Below are positions 19,850 through 31,509 of a DNA stretch of 64,000 nt, one piece after another; within the stretch, counting starts at the first letter, position 1, and every line of letters starts with the position of its first letter. The DNA comes from Cryptomeria japonica (Eukaryota > Streptophyta > Pinopsida > Cupressales > Cupressaceae), in the NCBI RefSeq assembly GCF_030272615.1, contig NC_081410.1, positions 121,024,640-121,088,639 on the forward strand, in the 5' to 3' direction. The notes below the pieces were generated by a model. The model saw nothing but the letters and a program-made list of their open reading frames with translations. It was not told the origin of the DNA and did not search any database. The translations under genes and the position numbers were made by a program.

Positions 19850-22059
19850 TGGAGTCACAGTCACAAGCAATTCTTAAGAACTGAAAGATAAGTGTAGTCA
19901 TATCATGAGCATCATTTGTTTGGAAGTGAGGACAACAAAGGCTTTAAAGAATAATTGAAAATACAGTCCAGATCAGGCTTCACTGAAGTGCAGTGATCAA
20001 AATAGCAATGAAGGAGAAGATAACTCATGGCGCACAACTCACTGCCTGTACACGTATAGACAACATCATCCACAAAGAATAGTGGCATATTTGAGTATAA
20101 AGGAGCCCTTAATAATAGTAAGTCAAATAACAGTGATATCAGTTGCAAAGATATAAAACCATTGAAAATAAGAACAATGTCCTAGCAAGGACAGTGAATA
20201 CTGAGTGTGTAGAAACGAATATAGTCATGAGTGAAAACAAAAGGATATTCATAGCTCTGAATAGGGGTCATGAGTATAACCAGTTACCAGAATAAAAAAT
20301 CTGCAATAAATCATCAATGACGGCAAATGGAGTGCACAGAGTAGAAACCCTAAAGGGTCTCATGGCGGCAAACACCAAAACACAGTCATGAATAGAAAGG
20401 AAAAAAAAGATATCATTCAACATGCAAAAATAATAAAGCCAAACCCCAGAAATGGAGCTTACTCTGTGTGTTATTCTACTAATAGTCTGAACAAAAGCCA
20501 CAATGGAGTCCTTCAAGCATAAAACCCTAAGGTTTTTCCTGGTAGCGACTGAGAGGAAGAGCAGAAAGAAAGTGAAATAAGATGAAGAATTTTTCATCTT
20601 TCTTGCCTTTTGGTGTTAGGGTTTGATAACCCTAATAGTGGAACCACCCGACAGAAGAAGGGGATTTTGCCTTTTGTTTCAAAAAGTATTTGTTTCAGTC
20701 ATAGCCTTCTTCTAATTTTATTATTTAAGCATTGTTCAACACTTATAGGAGGAAATAGGTCTAGTAAGCTTCTTATAGGGTTTCATGAAGCTCTTTATTT
20801 TGCATCTTAAGCTTTAAAATTATAAGATATTTATTTGAATGATGATTATTAATCATTTTAAATAAATATAATCTTTCAAATGCAAAGTAAAGTGAAAGTG
20901 TTGGAGGGTTAGTGATCTAGGAGTTTGTTTTTGGTAGTTTGGAGACAAGTGGAGATGAAATAGGTGTTTTTGTCACCAAATTGTGAGTCCCACTTTAGTT
21001 AAGGAGTCCTTGGAGTTTGAGTTTGAATTAAGGAGTGTTTTGACTCACTTAACTCCTTGATTCTTTCAGTTCCACCCCTAATTTTTAGGGATTTTCAATT
21101 GTATTTGCCCAAGGAGTTTGTTTTCATTTTGTCAACTCGTTGAGAAGTTTGAGGGGAGTTATCTTTCAGTTAGGTCCTTGATTTGAGGAAGGAACTTGGA
21201 GGTTGATTCTTGAGCAGTTTGAGGGGAGTTATCTTTCAGTTAGGCCCTTTATTTGAGGAAGGAACTTGGAGGTTGATGACAACACATGTTTTTGAGAGCC
21301 AAAATTCAAATTTTAAATCTTGGCAAGCTTGTTGTATAAGTGATTGTTTGTCACTAATTATTAGTGAGTTTTGGAGAGTTTGTACCTGTTCAGCAGTAGA
21401 GATCCTTGCTCTTGTAACTCATTACTTATGAGTATTTTAGATTTTTATGAGCATTATTCAGATTTTGTAATGAGAAATACTCCTTGTTTTCAATAATTAG
21501 TTGGTTCCTTCTCTTATTTTTTGTGTTCTAAATATTGTTGTGAATGTTTTGGATGAATTAGTTGTGATTATTATCAAATAATCCTTTAGTTTTATCTATT
21601 TTCCTTCAATGTTCAGTTCATGGTTAAGTGTGCTATAGTGCAGATCAGTGATTGAGTTATACTATCTAGTAAATGGAAGTTGTGAAAACTGCCTTTGTTT
21701 TCCTTCACACAAATATCAGAAAGATTGAACCTTTCACATGAGGCGTTTATGCAAAGTATGCCATCTTGAGTTGTGAGCATTTATTTTCTTTATTGAATTC
21801 AAGTGTGAGTTCCTTATCATAGCAAAGTCATTTTTCAGTCATTGATGGATCACCTTTTTAGCAGTAGTTTCATTTGATGCATATCCTTGTTCCCTTTTCT
21901 CATAAAGTCAATTAAGTTTTAGGTGATCAAATAGGAATCTGGCCTATAATCCAAAGGTTTTCTCTCATAATAGGATACCCATAGCTTGAGAGTATTCCAA
22001 TGTGTCATGGGGTTGCAGGAAATTCAAGCTTGCATCAGGTGCAAATCTTCATGACAACA
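19850..22059. mobile_element. Solo-LTR-like insert (2210 bp) in the Gypsy RT-RNase H junction
   Basis: The insert starts TGGAGTCACAG and ends GACAACA, giving TG...CA ends. It is flanked by the perfect 5 bp duplication CTTCC (19845-19849 and 22060-22064). Removing it brings the RT tail (FNWE) next to the RNase H start (QEEN). No direct repeat links its ends and no domain is visible, so a solo LTR is the best reading; a non-autonomous LTR element is the alternative. Inside, a block of about 70 bp is duplicated in tandem near 21150-21275 (GAGGGGAGTTATCTTTCAG twice). Confidence 0.82.
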
Positions 22060-22975
22060 CTTCCCAATTGAAACAGACATTCTTGTGAAGTAGATATGTG
22101 AAAGGATGACATTTATCAACCAATTGTGCGACAAAGTGACAAATTGGTTGTAGCCTTCCTTGTAATGTCCTCAACTGATTGATGTTCCTAGGAGGTGGCA
22201 TTTCTATAATTGCTTTGACCTTTGCAAGATCAACCTCAATTCCTTTGTTTGAGACAATGTATCCTAGGAGCTTCCCAGAGGTCACTCCAAAGACACACTT
22301 CTTTGGATTTAGGTGTACATTATATTGCTCTAGTATGTTAAAAAAATTATCCCGTATGGTGAGGTGTCCCTCTCTTGTTAATGATTTAGCCAGTAAATCA
22401 TCTACATAGTCTTCCATTAGTGTATGCATCGTGTCGTGGAGGATGGTAGCCATTTCCCTTTGATATGTGGCTCGTGCATTCTTGAGACCAAATGACATTA
22501 CATCCCAACAATATGTACCCCATGGGCATCTAAAAGTTGTTTTGTGTTGATCTTCTAGAGCAATCTTTAGATGGTTGTATCCCGAAAAGTCATCCATGAG
22601 TGATAGCATTGCATGTCCTGTTGTGAGGTCTATGATCATATCAATGTTTGGAAGAGGGAAGTCATCCTTAGGACATGCTTTGTTGATATCTCTAAAATTT
22701 GCATAGATATGGATGCCCCTAGTTGGTTTTGCCATTGGTACAAGGTTGGAGATCCATTATGCATAGTCAGTGGGTCTTATGAAACATACATCTAAGAGCT
22801 TTTTGAGTTCTTCTTTTACCATTAGTGTGATCTAAGGGTGCATCTTCCTGAGCTTTTGTTTTACCAGTTTTTCTCCTTCTTCTACTATCAAATGATGCAT
22901 TACTAGTTCTGGATCTAATCCTGGCATATCTACATAGGACCATGTGAAATTGATTTGTCACTTTTGAAAGAACTC
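22060..22975 (-). pseudogene. Reverse transcriptase of the Gypsy element
   Basis: The open stretch 22049-22735 has RT motifs in order: YANFRDINKACPKDDFPLPN, DDFSGYNHLKIA, RCPWGTYCWDVMSFGLKNA, the catalytic YVDD (22397-22408) and GKLLGYIVSNKGIEVD. The N-terminal part (MPGLDPELVMH, KQKLRKMHP) continues to about 22975 with stops. Reading of the last residues beyond FNWE is an artefact of the insert junction at 22059. Most catalytic RT residues are intact, so this is one of the better preserved domains of the element. Confidence 0.88.
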
Positions 22976-23790
22976 TATAATATCAGGATCTTTTGCTAGA
23001 GTCAGTGATTCTACTAGATGTAGTATGTGTGGATTTTTCGGTGCCCCCAGATTGACCTCCTTTGTTTTTCAATAAGAATAGACAATCTCTCCTGATTAAT
23101 GTTGAAGAGGAGAATGCCAAACCTTCCATCCTTAGGTGCCTCAGAGAGGTTTTCACCATTGGATACATCCTTTGTTTTTACTATTTTTGTTTCCACAAGT
23201 GCCAAAGTGTGGTTTTCACTTGAGGATCCTATTTTGATTGTAATATTTTTGCAATTGAAAGGTTTGGCATTCTCTCCGAAGTAAGCCACACTGTTAAGTT
23301 CAATAGCATACCCAACTTTGTGATCCCCACTTGGTATGTCATCCCGTAATTCAAGAAAGTCTATGATCGAGTCATCGTTTTGGAAGGTGTCAAGGTGTGG
23401 GGGATCTTGTTGGTCCCAATCAATGAGTTCGGGGTAATAATTGGCATTGCTTCATCAATCAGGTTAAGTTCATAGGATGTGTCGATTAAGGTAAGTATGG
23501 AGGAATCTAGGTCAGTGTCAGTACTATCCTCTTCGTAATCAATCTCGAGAGGTGACCTATCCATTCGTGAAGTATCTTCAAGATCAAAATCCTAAAAGTG
23601 TTTAATCCATGCTTCTCTTCAATGCTTTTGTCTACAAGAGGACCAGGGGAATCGTCTTCAAATTCCTATGAAGCTAAAGAACCCCATTCATACTCATGTG
23701 AATCTGTCTCGAAATCACTTGGTAGAACTCTATTATTGTATGTTATGGGATGTCAGCCAATGTGAAAGATTTGGCAACAACTGTTGCAGG
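22976..23790 (-). pseudogene. Linker between G-patch-like segment and RT, Gypsy element
   Basis: Two broken stretches are readable: an acidic one (MDRSPLEIDYEEDSTDTD, about 23361-23564) and one with YFGENAKPFNCKN (about 23014-23289). They lie between protease and RT of the same polyprotein. I recognise no catalytic domain. The region is probably a linker of the Tat-type polyprotein. Confidence 0.6.
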
Positions 23791-23794
23791 GGTT

Positions 23795-24244
23795 TTATCT
23801 AACAAGGTATGTCACTTGGATGTTTGAAGTGGACAAGAGTTTTATCCTGAGAGTGATAGTTTGGCGGGCAACATAACTATGTAGAGACTGTAATTGAGAA
23901 GTGCTTTTCTGACTGGCATTCGCTAATCTTGTAGGTTGATTTGCAATAAACATTGTCCTGCATCTGGAAGGGTTGATCTTAGAAGCGGTCTTCTTTTGTT
24001 TGTCGGGAATCCTGAGCTTAGGAGAGCCTCCTAAACCAGGGTTGAATCTGAGTCCAGTTGTATCTCGTGGTTGTAATAATGGTTGCAATGGCTCATGTAC
24101 ACCTTTCTTGTGGGATCCCAATGCACTATGGCCATCATAGCCCATATTTTGCATTAGGGTGAAACCTTTACCATACCACTCTGTAGGGATCATGATCTGT
24201 TGTCTAGCTATATCAAAAGGGTCTTTGTAGATCCATCCTGCCAA
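23795..24244 (-). pseudogene. G-patch-like segment of the Gypsy polyprotein
   Basis: The 149-codon stretch reads GKGFTLMQNMGYDGHSALG, then SHKKGVHEPLQPLLQPRDTTGLRFNPG. The spacing of glycines and the aromatic residue (G-Y-x-G-x-x-x-L-G-x-x-x-x-G) resembles a G-patch, an RNA-associated motif. It sits C-terminal to protease and before RT. Betaretroviruses carry a G-patch after protease, so the position is analogous. The match is by eye. Confidence 0.6.
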
Positions 24245-25070
24245 ATATTCATCAATAGTTTCCTATTCCTATGATCTGTCAGGGACAAATCCATCAAGTG
24301 TAGTGGTGTTGACTGCAATGAGTGGTCTGAATGACTGTTCTGGTTTTCCATGAGTCCTATGTGAGAGGGGTAGTTGGCCAACACAAAAAAGATGATTAAT
24401 ATTATACTCTCCCAGGCTTTCATCTTTTCATTTCATTTTTAGCTTTTCTTGTTTGGGTACATAGGGATTGGTGGACTGGTGAGATTTGTGGGGTTGATGT
24501 AAGACGATGAAGCGGCGACTTCTCTATTGCTAGGGACTGTGATATCAGGTTGATGCTTTATATTGTTGCAAAAGGCGAATGGGTTGGCATCACGAAGGAT
24601 AGTAATCTCTACTCTATTCGGTGGAAACTTAATGCATTGATGGTAAGTGGATGATACTACCCGCATGACATGAATCCATGGTCTACCTAATAGGAGATTG
24701 TATGAAAGAGGGAGGTTTAGGACTTGGCAAACCACATTCTTCACCATAGGTCCTACCCTGACTGGTAGATTAATATGCCCTTTAGAGGAGCATCTTGCAT
24801 CATCATAGGCCTTGATGGTGATCCACTTTCCGGCATCTATTGCATCCTCTGCATATTCCAATGTTGTGTTTAACTATAAGGTACAGATGTTAAGGCCAAC
24901 TCCATTGTCAATCAAAACTCACTTGATTCTATGTTTATATATGAATCCATCAGTGTGGAGTGGGGCCATTGTGCAGTTATTGAAAGGATGTGTCATCATT
25001 CTCTACAAAAGTGAGACATGGGGATGACTTGAGACTACCAACCATGGCTTGAAATTGATCTGTATTGAGG
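24245..25070 (-). pseudogene. Aspartic protease of the Gypsy element
   Basis: The active-site strand reads VLIDNGVGLNICTL with Asp at 24907-24909; D-N-G is an accepted variant in Tat elements. It is followed in 24439-24861 by EYAEDAIDAGKWITIKAYDD, ARCSSKGHINLPVRVGP and the late motif YNLLLGRPWIH. A stop separates the active site from the longer open stretch. It lies directly downstream of gag and upstream of the G-patch-like segment. Confidence 0.8.
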
Positions 25071-26989
25071 TTGGGTGGAACTGACATTGCTTGGAGAGCT
25101 TGTTCTAAGATGGTTTTATACAAGGGTGATAAGCTCTAGTATGGATATAAGCATCGGTGTCTTATCTAATTGATCCACAAGGTTATAATGTTTGGGCATG
25201 TATGTCGCTCTTGATGGTGCTCCTTGTACAGTAATCTTACTACCACGAGTAACAACGTTGCATGCGGGATCTTTACCTTTGGTCGTAATGGTTGCAACTT
25301 GTTCATTGGCATCATAAAGGTGGTTGATAGTATAAGTATATGGTGCACAGATATAATTTGTCATGTTATCTTGGTTCTTACCTTGAAGGGAGGGGCCTCC
25401 TTTCTCATGCGATGGGAGTAGATTCTTTAACATGGTATGATCAATATTGGAAGTTTTTGCATTGTGACCATCTACTTTTATGTCACCTTGATCAATGAGG
25501 TCTTGAATTATATCCTTTAACTGATGGTAGTTGTCTACTTTGTGTCCCTTTCCCTTATGAAATTCACAATACTCATTATCTCTCCACCACGAAGGTTTAA
25601 CATGTGGTTCATAGTTTGATTTTTTAGGTAATGTGATAAGATCAAAAGAGATGAGCTGTCATAAGATCTTTTCAAGAGATTCTCCCAAGGGTGTGTAGGT
25701 GCGATTGGGTTTATAGGTAGGGTACCTATTTTTAGTTTCCTCTTACTGTGTATTTGAAGTTTTATTTCTTTGATTGTTTTGGGGGTTACCTTGATTGGTA
25801 GTGAGGTTGTTGTGATTATCTGATTGCCCTACAATTTTGACTATGGGTTGGGCGATTTTGACAGTTCGTGTATCCATAACACCATCATTAACAATGTTTT
25901 TGTTCTTGGCCCAAAAATTTGGTTTGTCACTGTTGTAGGCTGATCTTGGACCCTCCTTGTTGTCGTTATATATTTTGACAAGTCCCTTTTTTATAATGGA
26001 TTTCTATATTTTAAGTCCTTGAGCTATCTCTTCTTTGAAAGTGTCTAAACATTTTATGTCTAAGTATAATTCCATTTCCTCATTTAAGTTTGAAATAAAA
26101 ATTTCAACTAATTGTTCTTCGGGAATGGGAAAGGAACGTCTACTAGAAAGGCGTCTCCATCATTGTAAGAATGTTGAGAATAACTCGCCATTATTTTGTT
26201 TTGTATTGCATAGATCAGCCATGGAGACATCTCGTTCTATGTTATGCACATGATGAGTGATAAATTTTTGTACCAGGTCCTCAAAGGTCCTGATCCCACT
26301 GCGTAGGTGTGAGAACCGTTGCATGGCTGAGCCTCCCAAACTTTGGGGAAAAAGGCGCATTAAATATGTGTCCTTATATGTAACCTCTAAGCAAGCAGAT
26401 AAAAATTCTCACACATGATCTCTAGGGTCGCCCTTTCCTTTGTATTTATCAAACTTTGGGGTTTCGTAGGTGCATGGGAAAGGAGGCGTGTATATGTTTC
26501 TATAAAATGGATATGGACAGATATCTTCAAGAGTATATTGATTTTGTGACCATCCTGGGTGTACTTGTTGGGCGAGGTCTTGCATCTGCTATCTCAACAT
26601 ATCCATTTCTGTAGGATGAGGCGAGATGTTGTTGTGTTGATAGTTATTGTCATAGTTATGTGTATTCCTTGCCCTCCTGTCATCTTGATTTTGTTCTTGT
26701 CAATGGCTATGTTGGTCTTGTTCTGGTACATCCCTAAGTTGTGATACATCAAATTTTGTGGGGAGATTTGCTCCTTCTTGAGCAAGTTTTAGAAAATGGG
26801 CATCAACACTTCCCTTGAGAACTTCTTCAAAAAGTTTGTTAAATCTAGGGTTGCTAAGTGCGTCTTCTATTTGTGCTTGTGTAGGGGTATCTGGTCTCCT
26901 CTTCTGGAAAAGGGGTTAACTTTCTCTTCTTCTTCTTCCCATATTTCATTTTGAGTTTGTCTCTAACTCTGAGACCTAGTCCTAGCCAT
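25071..26989 (-). pseudogene. gag: gag of the Gypsy element, broken
   Basis: A plausible start is ATG at 26989 (MARTRSQSQRQTQNEI). The core capsid motif is clear at 26160-26360: RLFPQSLGGSAMQRFSHL, then FEDLVQKFITHHVHNIERD and LCNTKQNNGELFSTFL. A zinc-finger-like CEFHKGKGHKVDNYHQLKD occurs near 25515-25575. In this family the final ligand is normally Cys and here it is Tyr. Several stops and frame changes are present. The C-terminal open part is 25116-25433. Confidence 0.82.
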
Positions 26990-29900
26990 GTTTGAAGCAC
27001 GCATTTGTGGGTGAAAAAGTGTGTGTTTGGTCTCCTTTGATAGGTCCAAGATTTTTTTGAGTAAGATGTGATGAAGATGTGTTGAAACGTGTATGTATGA
27101 GTGATCTCCTAAAGGCTGGATATCAACAAACTTCTTTTTGAGATTGCTTGCTTGGTTTCAAATAATTGTGAGATGAGGTGTAGCGAGGTTTTGTGTTTAA
27201 CAAAGCATAAGCTACTTAGTTATGAGAGGATGCACTCAAAAACTAGTTTTAACCTATCTAGATGCTTAGTAATGCCTCTTAGGATGATTGATCATAGATG
27301 TAGAGACACAGTAGAAAATATGTTTTGTTGTGATTAGAAATATCCTAAAAGAACTAAGGACCAAAAAAAACCTTGGTGTGTTGAGATTGGAATGGATTTG
27401 TGATGTGTTTGGAATGAGTGTGTGAATTTGAAAAAGATGAAATATGAAAAGTATTTATGGAAGATGAATGATTTATGAAAGATGGTGAATGTTGAAGTGT
27501 GATTATTGAAGGTATTTATGAAAGATGGTGAAGGTTAAAATGTGATTATAGAAGGTATTTATGGAAAATAAACGATTTATGAAAGATATGTGAATTTGGA
27601 ATGTGAATTGGAATGTGATTATGGAAGATATTTGAATTTGTAATGTGATTTTGGAATGGGATGATGGAAGATGAAATCTTAGAAAATGTCTTATGAAAGT
27701 TTCTAGAAAATAACTTATGAAAGATGGGTGAATTGGGAAACGATTTGGAAATATGAAATATGTTTTGGAAATGATTTAAGAAAATGATGAGTGATTAGGG
27801 ATGAATTTAATTTGGATGAAAATGATTTATGGAAATGATGAGATGAAAAGGAAATTTGGAGAATGTGTGAATTTATAAATGTGAGTTGAAAATGAAGTAT
27901 GTTTTCAAAATGATTTATGGAGAATGTTTGAAAAATGAAATATGGAAGATGTGTGGATTTGAAGTATGATTTTGGAAATGATTTGTGAGTTTTGAGATGA
28001 ATTTAATCTGGAGGAATTTGAGGATTTGGAAAATAATTTATGGAAAGGATGAGATGTGGATGATATGTGTAAAAATGATAAAGATATAGAAGATGAAATA
28101 TGGAAGGTTTTGTGAATTGAGAAATGTGAATTTGAAATGATTAAGTATGGAAGATGTGTAAATTTAGAAATGTGAATTTGAAATGATTTGTGAAAAATGA
28201 ATGATTTATGAAGAATGTTTGGAAAATGGGATATGGGAGGTGTGAACCTTGAATCACTAATAGGTGATTGCAGGTTGTGGAATGTATGATGGATGAATGC
28301 GTTGATCATGATTGTGACGATATGAAAAAGCTCTTCTTTGAAAGAAAGCTTGGGATGCAAGTGGTTCTAATTCAAAGTCATCGGTAAAACCATGACTAAA
28401 ATTGTGATATTGATGGATGAAAGTGCGGTGTTTTAACAACAACTTACAATTTTTGTTCAAGAAACTTATTCTCTTTTGGATTTCTTTTCACTTTGCTTCT
28501 TTTTGGTTTTTCGGTAAATTGCCTTCTTGGCATATTTGAGAGATTTCCAAACACGAAGCATTGATGGCTTTTTCAAGAATTTTTCTTTTGGGATGTAACT
28601 TGTTTCAAATGGTGGATGATTTCTTTGACAAGAAGACACGACAAGCACACAACCACATAAAAACACTTCTTTTCTTTTGCTAATTGTTGATGTATGTTTA
28701 AGATCTTTTCAAATCCTCTTTTGCTTTCACAAGTTGTTGAACAAACAAAAGACAAATCAAGTAGACTCTACTACTATCACAAAGGTCATTCCTAATATCA
28801 ATGGCCCACACTTGATACTCCATCAGCTCAAATAGCCTTGTCACACCCTAAGGTGTGCCCGTTTTTTTGCCTTTGTGTAGATTGTGAACCAAAGAGAATT
28901 TCTCCTCAATTGGATCATTTTCTTGGGAGATATATGGTGAGTGTCTTGGGGGTGGATTCTTCCCCACCCTCGCACTATGATATTACAAATGTTCGGCTAA
29001 CTGACTCGACGAGGTTTCTACTTCTAAAGTTTGTAATCAAGCTTATGTTTGGTCTTCAGTGATAAACTCCCTCAGGAGGCTTCCCAACCTTTAGAACAAA
29101 GACTTTACGTATCTCAAGGATACTAGGGGAAGGCTAATCGTTGAGCAAAATCATTGGAGGGGATTTTCATCAGCCTCCACATTTAATTATAGTGGGTTGG
29201 AATACTTGGCAATAAGGTCGTTCCCCTCACACTGGCCTTATAGGCACCTCGGGAGGGCAGACCTGCTAAAGGTTTTATCTTAATGCTAAATTGAAAGAAA
29301 GCAAGTAAAAGTGAGTTTGGATTTTTGATCACCCAATTAAGGGGAGAGCATATACTTATCACTTAAGACAAAGCAAACAATGTTTCTTTTTAGCCCTTCA
29401 TAGCAATGATTTTCTAAGTCCTATTTGGATATGTTGTTCCAACAAGCATGATGTTCTTTTTATCCACAAAGCAATTTATTTGAACTTGAAAATCAAAATC
29501 TTGGTCAACAAAAGCAAATCATGTGGTCAACAAAAGTAAATCGCTTGCCAAAAGAAAAAGTGGTTTGTTCTTTTTAACTTACAACAAAAGGTTGATTGTT
29601 ATTTTTAGCTTTTTGCAAGAAATGAAAGTTTGTTGGTTCCTCTTAAAGCCCCAAATGACAAATGATATCCTAAGTTGCAAAAAAGTAAAATGTGAAATTT
29701 GTGGTTCTTTTATACTTGCAAGAAAGAAAAGTTTGATTCTTTTTAAAGCCCAAAAGATGGTGAGATTATTTTTAGGAGCACTAAATAGCAATGAGGTTCT
29801 TTTTAAACTTTTCGAAAAGGGAAGTGAATTCTTTTTAAACCAACTTTTGAAAGAAGCAACTAAAAACAAAAAAAAAACACTCCTCTACAACCTGCAAACC

Positions 29901-30287
29901 ACTGTTAGAAACCTGCAACTAAAACATGCAAATAGTTAGTATAAATGGTGGGCTCACAAGCCTAAAAATGTATCTTGAGATTACAAAATTATGCCTCTAT
30001 CCATGACAAAGGCGCTAAAACGGTGCAAGTTACAAAAGCGCTAAAGTTAGTGAAAAGGGCTAGAAAATGCTACGAAGGCGCTAAAACAATTCAGAAGTGC
30101 TATTAAATGAAATGAAAGCGCTAAACTAAAAATAGGCCAACTAATAATAGGGCACTAAATCGCGAAACAAAAGCGCTAAAACAATCAAAGGTGCTATTTC
30201 GGGTGACGAAAGCGCTAAAACACCGCCTATGCGTGAAAACCTACAAATTTTTTAAAAGCTAGGCAAAAATTTTAAATTTTTAAATGT
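26990..30287 (-). other. Long leader of the Gypsy element, low complexity
   Basis: About 3.3 kb between the primer site and gag with no conserved protein. From 27420 to 28250 the + strand is a degenerate array of GAAATGTGAATTTGAAATGA-like units. From 29370 to 29870 T-rich and A-rich blocks recur (TTCTTTTTA). Open frames here follow the simple repeats and are not genes. A cluster of GCGCTAAA lies at 30012-30219 (separate entry). Confidence 0.65.
30012..30219. repeat. Cluster of six GCGCTAAA repeats in the Gypsy leader
   Basis: GCGCTAAA occurs at 30012, 30038, 30078, 30118, 30173 and 30212, with variants GTGCTATT (30097, 30191) and GCACTAAA (30152). Four of the six start as the palindrome AGCGCT. 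The spacing is 26 to 55 bp, so it is a dispersed cluster and not a tight tandem array. It lies about 70-300 bp from the primer site. Confidence 0.8.
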
Positions 30288-30307
30288 CGATTCACATCGA
30301 GTTCACC
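30288..30307 (-). other. Candidate primer binding site, Gypsy element
   Basis: The - strand reads TGGTGAACTCGATGTGAATC, starting with TGG as expected for pairing to a tRNA CCA end. It lies six bases inside the LTR end. It is not the Met-tRNA type used by the Copia elements. I cannot name the tRNA with confidence. Confidence 0.6.
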
Positions 30308-30313
30308 AAATGA

Positions 30314-31501
30314 TGTTGTGAGAAATGGCTACAAGAGTAAAAACAAAGCTCAATGTTAGTATGTTAGTTCAAGCATTAAACCAAGAAAAAGGAACTAAAA
30401 ACCATTTCAAAATATATTCAAAGGAGCTTTAAAAGCAAAAAAATGAAAGAAGCACAAACAAAAAAACAAAGAAAGATGAGTTCTTCTTAAGATGCCTCCA
30501 TGATGCTTTAATGGTTAGTCCTCCCTTGTTTCTCTCCTCTCCAAGTCCCAAAGTAATGAAGCTCTCAACTTTTAGCACAAGTCATGGATGCCATATGGAG
30601 ATTCAAGATTGTTTGAAAATGCTTAAACAAGATGCTATGCAAAACAAGATGGTGATGCTATGAGAAAGCTCTAAATGTCCATCCTAATATCAGTATAGTA
30701 ACAATTCTCTAACGCTTCCTTTTTGCTTGAGTATTATGGGTCCTTTTATAGGCAAAATAGAGGATTGGATGGTCAAGATTGATCTGGTTTAGCAAGGGCT
30801 AGGATTTCATGAGAGGAGCATGATCCTCAATCCATGCTTGTAACTTGCACCAATGTCATGGTGACAAGTGGCAACATGAGAGGGCTTGAGAGGAGAGGGT
30901 TACTCTCCATGGTAGGGGTTAATGGATATAGCTTTTATCTAAGGGTAAGGTTATTATCCAATGGGTGAACTCTTGTGCAAAGTTTACCCATGGTTAAGCC
31001 TTGACTAAATGGTCAAGACCTATGTGGGTTAGTGTGTTGAAGGAGGGAAACATTAATGACTTTGTAAGAGTCCTTCATGTGTGGGAGTGTACATGGGTTA
31101 ATTTGGGGTTTAGACTAATTTGGAAGGGGTTAGAAAGTTCTAGAAGAATAGTTGGTGGGTGAGGGTAAATAGGATTTATTTAAATAAAAAGTTATTTAAA
31201 TGTGCAACTTGCATTTGTAGGAATATGCAAGTGTGTTGGGGGATTTAAATAAATATTGATTTATTTAAATGTGAGAGAGGGTATTTAATTAAATAAATAT
31301 GATTTGTTTATCTAATTAAAAGTCAGAATACAGTTTAAGTGAATTAAATCAAATAAATTAAATAATTTATTTAATTAATAGGAGAAGAGGGTTAGGGTGA
31401 ATTAATTAAATATTGATTTAATTAATTATTGAATGATGGTTAAATAATCAAATAAATGCTAAGTATTCATTTAATTAAGTGGACATGTTTGGGTGTTTAT
31501 A
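30314..31501 (-). repeat. Right (5') LTR of the Gypsy element, complete (1188 bp)
   Basis: The + strand starts TGTTGTGAG and ends GTTTATA (TATA replacing TACA of the left copy). On the - strand a TATA box TATAAAAGG is present at 30750-30742, in the right position for transcription leftwards into gag. The part from about 30814 onward aligns to 8886-9043 plus 15045-15586. The part 30314-30813 has no partner in the window, consistent with the left copy being cut by Copia A. Confidence 0.88.
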
Positions 31502-31509
31502 GATAGCAT

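Larger units (their letters stand above)
8886..31501 (-). mobile_element. Ty3/Gypsy retrotransposon, Tat type, with nested insertions
   Basis: LTRs at both ends (left copy split by Copia B, right copy 30314-31501) flank - strand gag, protease, a G-patch-like segment, RT, RNase H, a second RNase H and integrase, in that order. RT before integrase marks Ty3/Gypsy. The second RNase H points to the Tat lineage. Without Copia A, Copia B and the 2.2 kb insert the element would be about 15 kb, large because of a 3.3 kb leader and a 2 kb 3' spacer. Stops are frequent in all domains. The right flank GATAG (31502-31506) is the candidate target duplication, and its partner is upstream of the window. Confidence 0.9.

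Noticed and set aside
27905..28360. 151-codon - strand frame rich in His, Ser and Phe
   Set aside because: It follows a degenerate simple repeat in the Gypsy leader and has no domain.
29523..29939. 138-codon + strand frame
   Set aside because: It follows A/T-rich simple repeats in the Gypsy leader and has no recognisable domain.
30012..30219. CRISPR-like array
   Set aside because: Repeat units are 8 bp with irregular spacing, in a plant retroelement leader.
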